Below the pieces are notes generated by a model, which ran no database searches, was not told the DNA's origin, and saw only the letters and a program-made list of their open reading frames with translations. From contig SVHD01000015.1 of NCBI GenBank assembly GCA_015056015.1, forward strand, positions 1 through 48,690: DNA of 48,690 bases. The letters are read 5' to 3'. The DNA is from Clostridiales bacterium (lineage in GTDB: Bacteria > Bacillota > Clostridia > Christensenellales > Aristaeellaceae). The translations under genes were made by a program, and so were the position numbers. Position 1 is the stretch's first letter. The number at the start of each line of letters is the position of its first letter. Below, in pieces: positions 1 through 8,601 of this stretch.

Positions 1-534
1 GCCATGCGTTCCAGCGCCAAGGCGGTGAATTTCGGCCTGGTTTACGGCATCAGCGAATTTGGCCTGGCCCGGAATATCGGCATTTCCAGGAAAGCCGCCG
101 GGGATTTCATCGCCCGGTATTTTGCCCGCTATCCCGGAGTGAAAAAATTTATGGATGATGCGGTGAAGAAGGGCTATGAGGACGGCTATGCCCTGACCAT
201 GATGGGCAGGCGCCGACAATTGCCGGAATTGAAGGCATCCAATGCCAATACCCGTAATTTCGGGGAACGCGCCGCCATGAATACCCCCGTTCAGGGCACG
301 GCGGCGGATATCATCAAGCTGGCCATGGTAAAAGTGCATCAGGCGCTGAAAAGGGAAAAGCTGAAGGCTCGGCTGATTTTGCAGGTGCACGATGAACTGA
401 TGATCGAAGCGCCCCGGGAAGAAACGGAAAAGGTAACGAAAATCCTGCAGGATTGCATGGAGCAGGTGATTTCTCTGCAGGTGCCGCTGCTGGCGGAAGT
501 AAAAACAGGCGAAAGCTGGTATGAAACCAAATGA
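1..534 (+). CDS. polA: DNA polymerase I, C-terminal part (5' truncated by window)
   Basis: This is the end of the family A polymerase domain of DNA polymerase I, which fills gaps during repair and Okazaki fragment processing. The reading frame is open to the first base of the window, so the start lies upstream. Near the beginning is motif B (O helix), RSSAKAVNFGLVYG, with the Arg, Lys, Phe and Tyr that contact the incoming dNTP; near the end is motif C, QVHDELM, with the catalytic Asp. The last bases overlap the start of coaE (ATGA), so the two are translationally coupled, a common polA-coaE arrangement in Bacillota. The exonuclease and motif A regions are outside the window and cannot be assessed. 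Confidence 0.97.
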   Translation, partial: AMRSSAKAVNFGLVYGISEFGLARNIGISRKAAGDFIARYFARYPGVKKFMDDAVKKGYEDGYALTMMGRRRQLPELKASNANTRNFGERAAMNTPVQGTAADIIKLAMVKVHQALKREKLKARLILQVHDELMIEAPREETEKVTKILQDCMEQVISLQVPLLAEVKTGESWYETK

Positions 535-1133
535 GTGCCTATGTAATTGGCCTGACCGGGGGAATTTCCACGGGGAAAAGTAATCTTTCCTCCGCGCTGA
601 AAAAGGCGGGGGCAAAGATCATCGACGCCGATGAAATTTCCCGTTCTCTGACCGCCCCGGGAGGAGAGGCCCTGCCCCTGATCCGGAAGGAATTCGGCGA
701 TCGGGTATTTGATGGCGAAAATCTCAATCGCAGGGCGCTGGGCGAAATGGTATTTGGCCATGAGGAAAACCGGAAAAAGCTCAATGCCATCGTGCATCCC
801 ATGGTTTTTGCCAAAATGCGGGCCGAAATTGCCGCAAGCGATGGGCCGGTGATTATGGATGTGCCGCTTTTATTCGAATGCGGCATGGATGCATGGTGCG
901 ATGAAATCTGGTGCGCCTATGTGCCTCAGAAAATCCAGGCAAAGCGCCTGATGGAAAGGGATCGGCTTACCTATCGCCAGGCCATGAACCGCATTCATTC
1001 CCAAATGCCCACCCTGGAAAAGGCAAGAAGGGCGGATCGGGTGATCCGCACCACAGGCAGCAGGGAAGAGAGCGTCGCCATCGTTTTATCCATGTGGCAG
1101 GAAACCCTGAAAAAATTTCAACCGGAAAAATAA
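531..1133 (+). CDS. coaE: Dephospho-CoA kinase
   Basis: CoaE phosphorylates the 3' hydroxyl of dephospho-CoA, the last step of coenzyme A synthesis, in the cytosol. The protein is 200 residues, the normal family length. It has an N-terminal P-loop GLTGGISTGKS at about residues 7-17, the D-A-D-E segment after strand 2, the HP of VHPMVF, and the VPLLFE segment typical of the family. The ATG overlaps the polA stop by four bases. A lytic transglycosylase follows after 12 bases, so the cluster is probably co-transcribed from a promoter upstream of the window. Confidence 0.95.
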   Translation: MSAYVIGLTGGISTGKSNLSSALKKAGAKIIDADEISRSLTAPGGEALPLIRKEFGDRVFDGENLNRRALGEMVFGHEENRKKLNAIVHPMVFAKMRAEIAASDGPVIMDVPLLFECGMDAWCDEIWCAYVPQKIQAKRLMERDRLTYRQAMNRIHSQMPTLEKARRADRVIRTTGSREESVAIVLSMWQETLKKFQPEK

Positions 1134-1145
1134 AGGAGATTCAAT

Positions 1146-1883
1146 TTGAGCAATTATCCCTATCCTGCGCCGCCGCCCCCTGCGGCAGCAACGCAGAGAA
1201 AAACACCATCCGGGCGCAATCGCCGCTCCAACCGAAACAGGAAAAAGAAAAAAACGGGCTTTTCCTTTTCCATCACCTGGTGGCAGGGCTGCATTCTGCT
1301 TTTGATGGTGGTGGCGCTGATGATGACCGCCTTTTCTGCGCGACAGGCCAAAATCAGCATGGATACCCTGCTTGACGATCGGGAAACGGCCCTTCGGGAA
1401 TACGAGCGGGAAGTGGACAGGCATCAGGTAAAATACCGGGAATGGATTGAATACTATGCCTCGGTTTATGAAATTGATCCGGCCTTTGTGGCGGCGATTA
1501 TCAAGCGGGAAAGCGATTATGATCCCCATGCGGTCAGCTATGCCGGGGCCATGGGCCTGATGCAATTCATGCCCGATAGCTTTGAATGGATCGCCCCCAA
1601 ATTCGGTATCAGCGCCGATGATAAAGAGGCGATTTACGAGCCGGAAAACGCCATCAAGATGGGCTGCTATCTGCTCAGCTATATTACGAAAAAATATGAT
1701 GGGGATCCCATCCTCACTGCCTGCGCCTATCATGCGGGCTGGGGGAACGTGGATAGCTGGATCAAAAAGTATTCCACCGACGGGAAAACCCTCACCATTG
1801 CCCAGATTCCCATGGATGATACGCGTTATTATGCGGGAAAGGTATTGAATGCCTATGCGATCTATCAGCAGTATTATTATTAA
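1146..1883 (+). CDS. Membrane-anchored lytic transglycosylase (SLT/goose lysozyme fold)
   Basis: Predicted murein lytic transglycosylase that would cleave peptidoglycan glycan strands outside the membrane. The 245-residue protein has a Pro-rich N-terminus, a strongly basic stretch (residues about 18-37), one membrane segment at about 42-65 and then the SLT domain. The likely catalytic Glu is in IKRESDYDPHAVS, followed by the GAMGLMQFMP and AYHAGWGNV signatures of the family. The start is TTG at 1146, seven or so bases after AAAGGAGA; no ATG fits better. Its 3' end overlaps the start of the next gene. It resembles the Slt70-like proteins found beside coaE in many clostridia. Confidence 0.9.
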   Translation: MSNYPYPAPPPPAAATQRKTPSGRNRRSNRNRKKKKTGFSFSITWWQGCILLLMVVALMMTAFSARQAKISMDTLLDDRETALREYEREVDRHQVKYREWIEYYASVYEIDPAFVAAIIKRESDYDPHAVSYAGAMGLMQFMPDSFEWIAPKFGISADDKEAIYEPENAIKMGCYLLSYITKKYDGDPILTACAYHAGWGNVDSWIKKYSTDGKTLTIAQIPMDDTRYYAGKVLNAYAIYQQYYY

Positions 1884-3405
1884 AGCATTGGCGCTGGCCC
1901 TGGCGCTTTGTTTGGTTTGCCCCGGAGCCCTGGCCACCACCATGGATGATACCCTCACCCTGGGCATGATTTCGGTGAAAAGCACCCATCTGAATCCCCT
2001 GCAATCGGAAGAGCGGGAATTTCAATCCCTGACGGCGCTGATGTTTGAAGGGCTGTATTCCCTGGATGATGATTATAAGCCCCAGCTTTGCCTGGCGGCC
2101 TCCTGCACGCCGGACAGCAGCGGGAAAAAATGGACCATCACCATGAAGGAAGGCATTACCTTTCATGACGGCTCGCCCTGCACTGCCCATGACGTGGCGG
2201 CCACCATCAATGAAATTCTGCGTTTGGCCAATGAAGGCAAAGGCCAGTATGCACAGCTGACATATATCATTTCCTCCGTTTCGGTGAACGACGCCCGTTC
2301 CCTGGTGATCACGGTGAGCCGTCCCTATTACGGGGTGTATTATGCCCTGACCTTTCCCGTGCTGCCCAAGGATCAGGTGCAGTATGTGACCCCCATGGGC
2401 ACCGGCCCCTATAAGGCGGATTCCTTCCAGCCGGCCAATTATCTCTATCTTTCTGCTTATGAGGATTGGTGGCAGGGGGCGGCAACGGTAAAGAATATCA
2501 ATGTGATGTTCCGGGCCAAAAACCGGGAATTGATTTCGGATTATGAATACAACCGGGTGGACGCTGCCATTACCCGCTCTGCCTCCGCCGGGCAATACCG
2601 CACCGGCCTTACCAACCTGAATATTACCTACCGGACCCGCCAGCTGGAAACCCTGCTGATGAATTTTTCGGAATATCCCCTGGATGATATCAATATCCGC
2701 AAGGCCATCCGCTATGCCCTGGATCTGGATAGAATCTGCGATACGGTATATATGGGCATGGCCCAGCGCACCGATACCCCCCTGCCTTCCGGCACCTGGA
2801 TGTATAAGGATCATGAAACCGAATACGCCTATAATCCGGAGAAGGCAAGGCAGATCCTGGCGGAAGCCGGCTGGGCCGATCTGGATGGGGACGGCGTATT
2901 GGATAAAATGGAAGGGGATCAGAAAAAACGGCTGCGCCTGCGCATCTATGTCTATGAAGAGCAGGATAATACGGTGCGCGTTCAGGCGGCCAATCTGATC
3001 AAGGGCATGCTGGAGGATATCGGCTTTGAAGCGCCGGTGGTGACGGAAAGCTTTTCCTCCATCAAGGATCGTTTGAGCAAGCGGAATTATGATATGTGTA
3101 TCGCCGCCTATCAAATGGACGTGATTCCCGATCCGGGCTTTTTGCTCATGAGCAATAATACCGGCAATTATACGGGCTATAAATCCAAGGATATGGATAA
3201 ATTATTCAAGGATTTGCGCCTGGCCACCGATTTTGTTACCTATCAGAGCCTGCTCCATCAGATTCAGGATCTCTTTGCCCAGGATTGCCCCTTTATCTGC
3301 CTGTATTATCGTTCCGGCGCGCTTTTGACCAGAAAGATTTTCACCGTGGTCAGGGATGTGCGCGAGCCGGAAATTCTGCGCGGGATCGAATCCATCGGCA
3401 AATAA
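1849..3405 (+). CDS. ABC transporter substrate-binding protein, family 5 (peptide/nickel type)
   Basis: Extracytoplasmic solute-binding protein of the SBP_bac_5 (DppA/OppA) family, 518 residues. It starts with a signal peptide (basic start, hydrophobic core about 9-28, probable cleavage after GALA). I see no proper lipobox, although a Cys is present at about residue 24. The mature part has family features: LTALMFEGLYSLD, TFHDGSPCTAHDVAATI, a G-T-G-P-Y turn, and the NIRKAIRYALDLDRI helix. The ATG at 1849 has AAAGG six bases upstream and overlaps the transglycosylase by 35 bases; an ATG at 1855 is an alternative. No permease or ATPase genes are adjacent, so this is an orphan binding protein and its ligand cannot be told. 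Confidence 0.88.
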   Translation: MPMRSISSIIIKALALALALCLVCPGALATTMDDTLTLGMISVKSTHLNPLQSEEREFQSLTALMFEGLYSLDDDYKPQLCLAASCTPDSSGKKWTITMKEGITFHDGSPCTAHDVAATINEILRLANEGKGQYAQLTYIISSVSVNDARSLVITVSRPYYGVYYALTFPVLPKDQVQYVTPMGTGPYKADSFQPANYLYLSAYEDWWQGAATVKNINVMFRAKNRELISDYEYNRVDAAITRSASAGQYRTGLTNLNITYRTRQLETLLMNFSEYPLDDINIRKAIRYALDLDRICDTVYMGMAQRTDTPLPSGTWMYKDHETEYAYNPEKARQILAEAGWADLDGDGVLDKMEGDQKKRLRLRIYVYEEQDNTVRVQAANLIKGMLEDIGFEAPVVTESFSSIKDRLSKRNYDMCIAAYQMDVIPDPGFLLMSNNTGNYTGYKSKDMDKLFKDLRLATDFVTYQSLLHQIQDLFAQDCPFICLYYRSGALLTRKIFTVVRDVREPEILRGIESIGK

Positions 3406-3445
3406 TTTTTCCCTTTTGCATATATTGCCATCAGGGGGTGGCAAT

Positions 3446-3700
3446 ATGAGCCTTTCGGAACTGAAAACCAAAGATGTGGTCAATACCCTGGATGGAAAAC
3501 GATTGGGCAAAGTCATGGATATCGAATTTGATCCCAGGGATGGCTGCGTGGAGGCGCTGGTGGTGCCGGGGGAAACGAAAATGAGCCATGTGCTCCGGGG
3601 TGAAAAATGCGGCATCGTGATTCCCTGGCAAAGAATATGCAAAATCGGGGAAAATGTGATCCTGGTGCAATTGGAACCGGGAGATTTGCAGGAAGATTAA
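3446..3700 (+). CDS. PRC-barrel domain protein, YlmC/YmxH family
   Basis: A small 84-residue protein of the PRC-barrel group called YlmC/YmxH in spore-forming Firmicutes. It begins MSLSELKTKDVVNTLDGKRLG, which is the family opening, followed by a D-I-E-F-D-P strand and the P-W-Q-R-I-C-K-I-G segment. The ATG at 3446 follows AGGGGGTGG with good spacing. Members are linked to sporulation by expression but have no assigned molecular role. It sits between the binding protein and nrdR, whose own promoter lies just downstream. Confidence 0.85.
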   Translation: MSLSELKTKDVVNTLDGKRLGKVMDIEFDPRDGCVEALVVPGETKMSHVLRGEKCGIVIPWQRICKIGENVILVQLEPGDLQED

Positions 3701-3713
3701 GCCCCGGCAGGGG

Positions 3714-3742
3714 TAGACAAAAATCATTTTCAAGGCTATAAT
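3714..3742 (+). promoter_or_regulatory. Sigma-A-type promoter for nrdR
   Basis: TAGACA at 3714-3719 and TATAAT at 3737-3742 are separated by 17 bases, immediately before nrdR. This would let nrdR be transcribed apart from the genes upstream. Confidence 0.7.
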
Positions 3743-3786
3743 AAGAAAACAATCCCCAAGAAATGCAAGAGAAGGATGATGCATCC

Positions 3787-4257
3787 GTGAAATGTCAGTT
3801 TTGTAATTGTGCCGATAGCCGGGTTGTGGATTCCCGTCCCACGGACGATGGCAATTCCATCCGCCGCCGCCGGGAGTGCATTCAGTGCGGCCGCCGTTTT
3901 ACTACCTATGAAAAGGTAGAAGTGCAGCAGCTGCTGGTCATCAAGAAGGATAATTCCCGTGAATTATTTGACGCCAAAAAGGTGCGCAGCGGGATTATTG
4001 CCGCCTGCCATAAGCGGCCCGTTTCTGCTGCCGAAATTGAAAAAATCGTCAATTCCATTGAGCAGCTGGCCTATAACAGCCTGCAGGAAGAAATCACCAC
4101 CCGCCAGATCGGCGAAATGGTGATGGATGCGCTGCGGGAACTGGACGAAGTGGCCTATATCCGCTTCGCTTCCGTGTATCGCTCCTTTACCGATATCCCC
4201 ACCTTCATGCAGGAACTCAAGGCCCTGGTGAGCGATCGGGATTCCGCCAAGGAATAA
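3787..4257 (+). CDS. nrdR: Transcriptional repressor NrdR
   Basis: NrdR is the zinc-ribbon/ATP-cone repressor of ribonucleotide reductase genes, reading dATP/ATP levels. With the GTG start at 3787 the protein is 156 residues and begins MKCQFCNC, as the family does. The zinc ribbon is C3, C6, C31 and C34, followed by RRFTTYEKVE and an ATP-cone with VIKKDNSRELFDAKKVRSG. The open frame extends upstream to an ATG at 3763, but that start has no ribosome site, whereas GAAGG lies about 11 bases before the GTG. No ribonucleotide reductase gene or NrdR box pair was seen in the window, so its targets are elsewhere. Confidence 0.95.
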   Translation: MKCQFCNCADSRVVDSRPTDDGNSIRRRRECIQCGRRFTTYEKVEVQQLLVIKKDNSRELFDAKKVRSGIIAACHKRPVSAAEIEKIVNSIEQLAYNSLQEEITTRQIGEMVMDALRELDEVAYIRFASVYRSFTDIPTFMQELKALVSDRDSAKE

Positions 4258-4271
4258 AAGAAAAAAACAAA

Positions 4272-4302
4272 ACGACCGGCAGAAAAATGCCGGCCGTTTT
4301 TT
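4272..4302 (+). terminator. Rho-independent terminator after nrdR
   Basis: Nine-base stem CGACCGGCA / TGCCGGCCG with one mismatch, loop GAAAAA and a T6 tract. It begins 14 bases after the nrdR stop and ends the first transcription block. Confidence 0.85.
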
Positions 4303-4389
4303 GTTTACAATTTATTCGCAGTTTATCGGATTTATTTTCAAATTGGCGGGTTATAATGAATTATCTTTTCAGGAAAGGAGCAGCCTTCC

Positions 4390-5064
4390 ATGATCTATCG
4401 CAACGAAATCAAGCATGTGATCACCCCGGGGGATAAGGCGGCCATCTGCGCCGGCATGCGGGCCATCGCCCAATTGGATCCGCATGCCCGGGAAAAGGGG
4501 CATTACCGGATTCGCAGCCTGTATTTCGATAATCTGTATGATAAAGCGCTGATGGAAAAAATCGATGGCGTCAGCGAGCGCGAAAAATTCCGGATCCGCT
4601 ATTACGATGGGGATTTATCCCTGATTCACCTGGAAAAAAAGGTGAAGCGGGGCGGACTGGGATATAAAATATCCGAAACAATCAGCCAGGAGGAAGCGCA
4701 GAAAATCGTTTCCGGGGATACGGATTGGATGGCCGTCAGCGGCCGGGGATTATTGATTGAATTATACAGCAAGATGAAATCCCAGTGCCTCAGGCCGCAG
4801 ACGATCGTGGATTATGATCGCATTCCCTTTGTATACGGCCCGGGCAATGTGCGGGTGACCATTGATGAAAATATCCGCACGGGGCTGCGCGGCACGGATT
4901 TTTTGAACCCCGATTGCATCACCATCCCGGCGGCGCAAAATACCATCATTCTGGAAGTGAAATGGGATGAATTTCTGCCCGGGATCATTCGAAGGGCGGT
5001 ACAGGTAAAGGGCAGACGAAGCACGGCCTTTTCCAAATACGGCGTTTGCCGGATGTACGATTAA
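4390..5064 (+). CDS. Polyphosphate polymerase domain (VTC-type) protein
   Basis: A 224-residue single-domain protein of the VTC family, the tunnel-fold domain that in yeast Vtc4 makes polyphosphate from ATP. Visible family features are EIKHVI at the N-terminus, RIRSLYFDN, the basic pair of strands in REKFRIRYYDG and HLEKKVKRGG, and a C-terminal E-V-K-W-D-E-F-L-P strand; these supply the basic tunnel lining and an acidic metal ligand. No membrane segment. The ATG at 4390 follows AAGGAG. TATAAT at 4352-4357 is a probable -10 with a weak -35. It is followed after 27 bases by a DUF4956 gene and then cotH, a grouping known in many Firmicutes. Whether it truly makes polyphosphate is inferred from the family. 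Confidence 0.88.
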   Translation: MIYRNEIKHVITPGDKAAICAGMRAIAQLDPHAREKGHYRIRSLYFDNLYDKALMEKIDGVSEREKFRIRYYDGDLSLIHLEKKVKRGGLGYKISETISQEEAQKIVSGDTDWMAVSGRGLLIELYSKMKSQCLRPQTIVDYDRIPFVYGPGNVRVTIDENIRTGLRGTDFLNPDCITIPAAQNTIILEVKWDEFLPGIIRRAVQVKGRRSTAFSKYGVCRMYD

Positions 5065-5091
5065 GGATTGAAAAAGAAAGGATGAACAATC

Positions 5092-5775
5092 ATGAATAAT
5101 ACCTTCAGCTTTTCCGACGTTTTCAAATCCAGCTTTCTGGAAAATATCGCCAGCGTATCCCTGCTGGATATGGCGCTGGTGCTTTTGCTGGCCTTTGGCC
5201 TGGGGCTTTTCATTTTCCTGGTGTATAAAAAGACCTATTCCGGCGTGATGTATTCCGCAGGCTTTGGGGGCACGCTGATTGCGCTGACCATGATCACCGC
5301 CATGACCATTCTGGCGGTAACCAGTAATGTGGTGCTTTCCTTGGGTATGGTGGGCGCCCTTTCCATCGTTCGTTTCCGCACGGCCATTAAGGAACCCATG
5401 GATATTGCCTTCCTCTTCTGGGCTATTGCGGCGGGCATCGTGCTGGCGGCGGGAATGATTCCCCTGGCGGTATTCGGCAGTGTGATCATCGGCATTGTGA
5501 TGCTGCTCTTCGTCAATCGAAAGGCGGGGCAGAATCCTTATATCGCGGTGATTTCCTGCCGGGATTCCGCGGCGGAACAGGCGGCTAAGGAATTCCTTGC
5601 CCAGCATGTGGAAAAGGCCGTCATCAAGAGCAAGACCGCCCAGGCGGGCCAGATTGAATTGAATTATGAAATCCGCCTGCGCAAGGAAAACACCGATTTT
5701 ATCACCCAGCTTTCCGAAATGGATGGGGTGCATAGCGCGGTGCTGGTGAGCTATAACGGGGATTATCTCGGCTGA
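5092..5775 (+). CDS. DUF4956 domain membrane protein
   Basis: A 227-residue integral membrane protein with three to four hydrophobic helices in the first 140 residues (about 22-45, 55-85 and 100-140) and a soluble C-terminal domain of about 85 residues. The central motif LSLGMVGALSIVRFRTAIKE is the DUF4956 signature. The family has no established biochemical function. It is placed between the VTC polymerase and CotH, one base before the GTG alternative start of cotH, so all three are probably made together. A role as a membrane platform or transporter for the VTC product is a guess. Confidence 0.87.
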   Translation: MNNTFSFSDVFKSSFLENIASVSLLDMALVLLLAFGLGLFIFLVYKKTYSGVMYSAGFGGTLIALTMITAMTILAVTSNVVLSLGMVGALSIVRFRTAIKEPMDIAFLFWAIAAGIVLAAGMIPLAVFGSVIIGIVMLLFVNRKAGQNPYIAVISCRDSAAEQAAKEFLAQHVEKAVIKSKTAQAGQIELNYEIRLRKENTDFITQLSEMDGVHSAVLVSYNGDYLG

Positions 5776-5785
5776 GGTGGAAGAA

Positions 5786-8014
5786 ATGCTCCGAAGTAAG
5801 CATATTGAAAGGATTTGCTGTATCGCGCTGATATTGACGCTGGTTTTCACCTGCGTTTTTCTGGGCGCGGCGGCCTCCGGGATGATTGACGGCGAGCGCC
5901 TGATGGGCTATGAAACAAGGCTCTTTGATTCATCCCGGGTGCATACCCTGGAATTGGTGATGGATAACTGGGAAGGCTTTCTGGAAACCTGCCGAAATGA
6001 GGAATACGCCCAATGCGCGGTGATCATTGACGGAGAAAGCTATAAAAATGTGGCCATCCGCGCCAAGGGGAATACATCCCTTTCTTCCGTGGAAAGCTAT
6101 GGCAATGATCGATACAGCTTCAAAATTGAATTTGATCATTACGAAAACGGAAAAACCTATCATGGCTTGGATAAGCTGAGCCTGAATAACCTGATCCAGG
6201 ATTCTACCCACATGAAGGATTATTTATCCTATACCCTGATGTGGAAAATGGGGGTGGCATCGCCCCTTTGCAGCTTTGTGGAAATCAGGGTGAACGGGGA
6301 ATACTGGGGCCTGTATCTGGCGGTGGAAGGGGTGGAGGACAGCTTCCTCGCCCGAAATTTCGGCAGCGATTATGGCGAGCTTTACAAGCCTGATTCCCTT
6401 TCCTTTGGCGGCGGTCGGGGCAATGGCATGGATTTTGACATGGAAGAAATGAAGGAAAAATTCAGCCAGATGCAGGAAAATGCGGATGCGCTGCCGCAGG
6501 GGATGCAGCCCCGTGGCGCTATGCCCACGGGCCAGGGGGAAATGCCCGGCGGTATGCAGTGGCCTGATTTTCCCGGCGTTCCCGGCGCGGGCAATAATCG
6601 AAACGGCGGAGACCGGGGCGGCATGGGCGCCATGGGAAGCAGTGATGTGATGCTGCAATACAGCGACGACAATCCGGAAAGCTACGCCAATATTTTTGAC
6701 AGCGCAAAAACGGATGCGACGGAAGCGGATCAGCAGCGGCTGATCGGGGCGCTGAAAAAGCTGTCGGAAGGGGACGTATCCGCAGTCGATCAGGAGCGGG
6801 TAATCCGCTATCTGGCAGTGCATCATTTCCTGTGCAATGATGACAGCTATACCGGCAGCATGATCCACAATTACTATCTCTATGAAGAAAACGGCGCCCT
6901 TTCCATGATCCCCTGGGATTATAATCTGGCCTTTGGCGCATTTTCCATGGGCCAGGGCGGGAACGCCACGTCAGCAGTCAATCGGGGGATTGATACGCCG
7001 GTATCATCCGGCGATGTATCCAGCCGGCCCATTCTTTCCTGGATTTTTGCCAGCGAAGAAAATATGAATCGCTATCATGCAATCTATCGGGAGCTGCTGG
7101 AGAATCATTTGGAAAGCGGCTGGCTGGAGGAGGAGATCATCCGGGTCAGCGGTATGATTGCGCCCTATGTGGAAAAGGATCCCACTTCATTCTTTACCTA
7201 TGAAGAATTCCAACGGGGCACGGCGGCGCTGAAGGAATTCTGCGCCCTGAGAACCCAGAGCATCCGCGGGCAGCTGGATGGCGTGATTCCCACTACCACC
7301 CAGGCGCAATCGGGCAGCAGCGCCCTGATTGACGCATCCCATCTGAATCTTTCCGATATGGGGTCCATGGGGAATGTGGGCGGTAAAGGCGGCGACAGGG
7401 ACGGCGCATGGAACCGGGAAGGCAATCCCTTCAGAACGGGGAATTCTACCTGGAAAACGGAAACGCCCAGGGCTGCTGAAACGCCAGCCACACCTGCGGA
7501 AACCCCTGCACCGACAGAAATGGCGCCGATGCCCGGCGGCATGATGGGCGGCGGGCAATTCCCGGGGGGCAACATGGGCAATATGCAGCCCATGGGTACG
7601 CCGCCAGCTATGCCCGATGGCATGCAGATGCCGGAAGGAATGGGAAATATGGGCATGGGCGGCATGCCTCCGGATGGGATGATGCCGGGCGCCAATATGC
7701 CCCCGGCCAATGCAGGAGTGATGGAACCGACAGCACCCATAGAAACAAATGCGCCTGCCGAAATGGTTCCTGCAGCTACCGCAGCGCCTGCTGAAACGGC
7801 AGGGGAGAAGGAAGAAATACCGGCGCAGGATCATGGGGCAGAATTCCCGGAAACCCAGCGCAGCTCTGATTTTACCCGGGAGATTCCCGCCGGGTTTGCA
7901 CCGGACAGCGGAAATATCGCCAATCGGGCGAACTGGATTTTGCTGGGGGCCTCGGTGCTGGCGCTGATGCTTGGCCTGGTCATTGCCAAATTCAGTAAGG
8001 GAAATTACAAGTAA
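5786..8014 (+). CDS. CotH kinase family protein, membrane-anchored, with Met/Gly-rich insertions
   Basis: CotH proteins are atypical secreted protein kinases; Bacillus CotH phosphorylates spore coat proteins. This one has an N-terminal signal/anchor (about 10-30), then kinase motifs: IRAKGNTS, SFVEIRVNGEYWGLYLAVEG, GELYKPD, HHFLCNDDSYTGS and ALSMIPWDYNLAFG, the last two carrying the conserved Asp residues. Two low-complexity stretches rich in Met, Gly and Pro interrupt it: one at about 235-290 inside the kinase region and a long one at about 560-660. Next come Ala/Pro/Thr/Glu repeats and a C-terminal membrane helix (about 715-735) ending in basic residues. The ATG at 5786 follows GAGGTGG; GTG at 5777 is possible. 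It forms a unit with the VTC and DUF4956 genes. Confidence 0.9.
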   Translation: MLRSKHIERICCIALILTLVFTCVFLGAAASGMIDGERLMGYETRLFDSSRVHTLELVMDNWEGFLETCRNEEYAQCAVIIDGESYKNVAIRAKGNTSLSSVESYGNDRYSFKIEFDHYENGKTYHGLDKLSLNNLIQDSTHMKDYLSYTLMWKMGVASPLCSFVEIRVNGEYWGLYLAVEGVEDSFLARNFGSDYGELYKPDSLSFGGGRGNGMDFDMEEMKEKFSQMQENADALPQGMQPRGAMPTGQGEMPGGMQWPDFPGVPGAGNNRNGGDRGGMGAMGSSDVMLQYSDDNPESYANIFDSAKTDATEADQQRLIGALKKLSEGDVSAVDQERVIRYLAVHHFLCNDDSYTGSMIHNYYLYEENGALSMIPWDYNLAFGAFSMGQGGNATSAVNRGIDTPVSSGDVSSRPILSWIFASEENMNRYHAIYRELLENHLESGWLEEEIIRVSGMIAPYVEKDPTSFFTYEEFQRGTAALKEFCALRTQSIRGQLDGVIPTTTQAQSGSSALIDASHLNLSDMGSMGNVGGKGGDRDGAWNREGNPFRTGNSTWKTETPRAAETPATPAETPAPTEMAPMPGGMMGGGQFPGGNMGNMQPMGTPPAMPDGMQMPEGMGNMGMGGMPPDGMMPGANMPPANAGVMEPTAPIETNAPAEMVPAATAAPAETAGEKEEIPAQDHGAEFPETQRSSDFTREIPAGFAPDSGNIANRANWILLGASVLALMLGLVIAKFSKGNYK

Positions 8015-8020
8015 AAATAA

Positions 8021-8052
8021 AAACAGCAGGGCTGAGCGCCTTGCTGTTTTAT
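8021..8052. terminator. Bidirectional terminator between cotH and the convergent gene
   Basis: AACAGCAGGG and CCTTGCTGTT pair with one mismatch around an eight-base loop, with A-rich sequence on the left and T-rich on the right, so it can work for both cotH (plus) and the small minus-strand gene. Confidence 0.75.
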
Positions 8053-8520
8053 TTACTGGTTCTCAAATTCGTAAAATTCGAAATGCTCTTTGGCTTCCTC
8101 AATGCTGGAAAACAAGCTGATTCCCGCAAAGGGTTGGCATTGCTTCCGCCAGTCCGTGACATTTTTTAAAAAATCCCGGCCGTTTTCTGCAGTGAGAAAG
8201 CAACGGCGTTTCGCGTCGACATAGATAATTTTTGCATCGCTTTGAAAATCCACCGCTGTTTCCAGGGAACACAGATAGCCGCCGCTTCCGTCGTGGGCGA
8301 AAATATCCAGCCGCGGAACGGCGTAAAAATCCGGCTGGGGAAGATGATCTTCAAATAGAAAATGAATATCATAATCCCGGGCATAGCGATCATATTCCGC
8401 GTTTTTATGGCGGACAGGCATGGAGGAAAGGGTGGTTCCGGCAGGAATGATCTGAGTATCCTTGACGAAGATGCTTATGCAGTCCGCTTGATTTGTTAAA
8501 TCCAGATATCGTTTTTTCAT
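8053..8520 (-). CDS. Unknown 155-residue protein, possibly SMI1/KNR4-like
   Basis: I do not recognise this protein with certainty. The chosen ATG at 8520 gives MKKRYLDLTNQ and has AAGGATGG upstream; the frame is open for 12 more codons but without a good ribosome site. It has no signal peptide or membrane helix. A segment near the middle, PRLDIFAHDGSGGYLCSL, resembles the F-A-x-D-G-x-G-G core of SMI1/KNR4 (SUKH) immunity-type proteins, but the rest does not clearly fit. It lies 81 bases downstream of rpmB on the same strand, beyond the rpmB terminator, and ends against the cotH terminator. Confidence 0.6.
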   Translation of the reverse strand: MKKRYLDLTNQADCISIFVKDTQIIPAGTTLSSMPVRHKNAEYDRYARDYDIHFLFEDHLPQPDFYAVPRLDIFAHDGSGGYLCSLETAVDFQSDAKIIYVDAKRRCFLTAENGRDFLKNVTDWRKQCQPFAGISLFSSIEEAKEHFEFYEFENQ

Positions 8521-8554
8521 CAGCGATCCATCCTTTGGATAAAGAATGATACGC

Positions 8555-8582
8555 AAAAAACCACCGTCTTTCAGGTGGTTTC
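8555..8582 (-). terminator. Terminator after rpmB
   Basis: On the minus strand CCACC, a loop of about nine bases and GGTGG are followed by T6. It starts about 20 bases beyond the rpmB stop. Confidence 0.75.
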
Positions 8583-8601
8583 ATGCGGTGACGAAATCGT
8601 C

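Noticed and set aside
1086-3114. Long minus-strand frames opposite the transglycosylase and binding protein
   Set aside because: No family motifs or ribosome sites; they mirror the codon bias of the real plus-strand genes.
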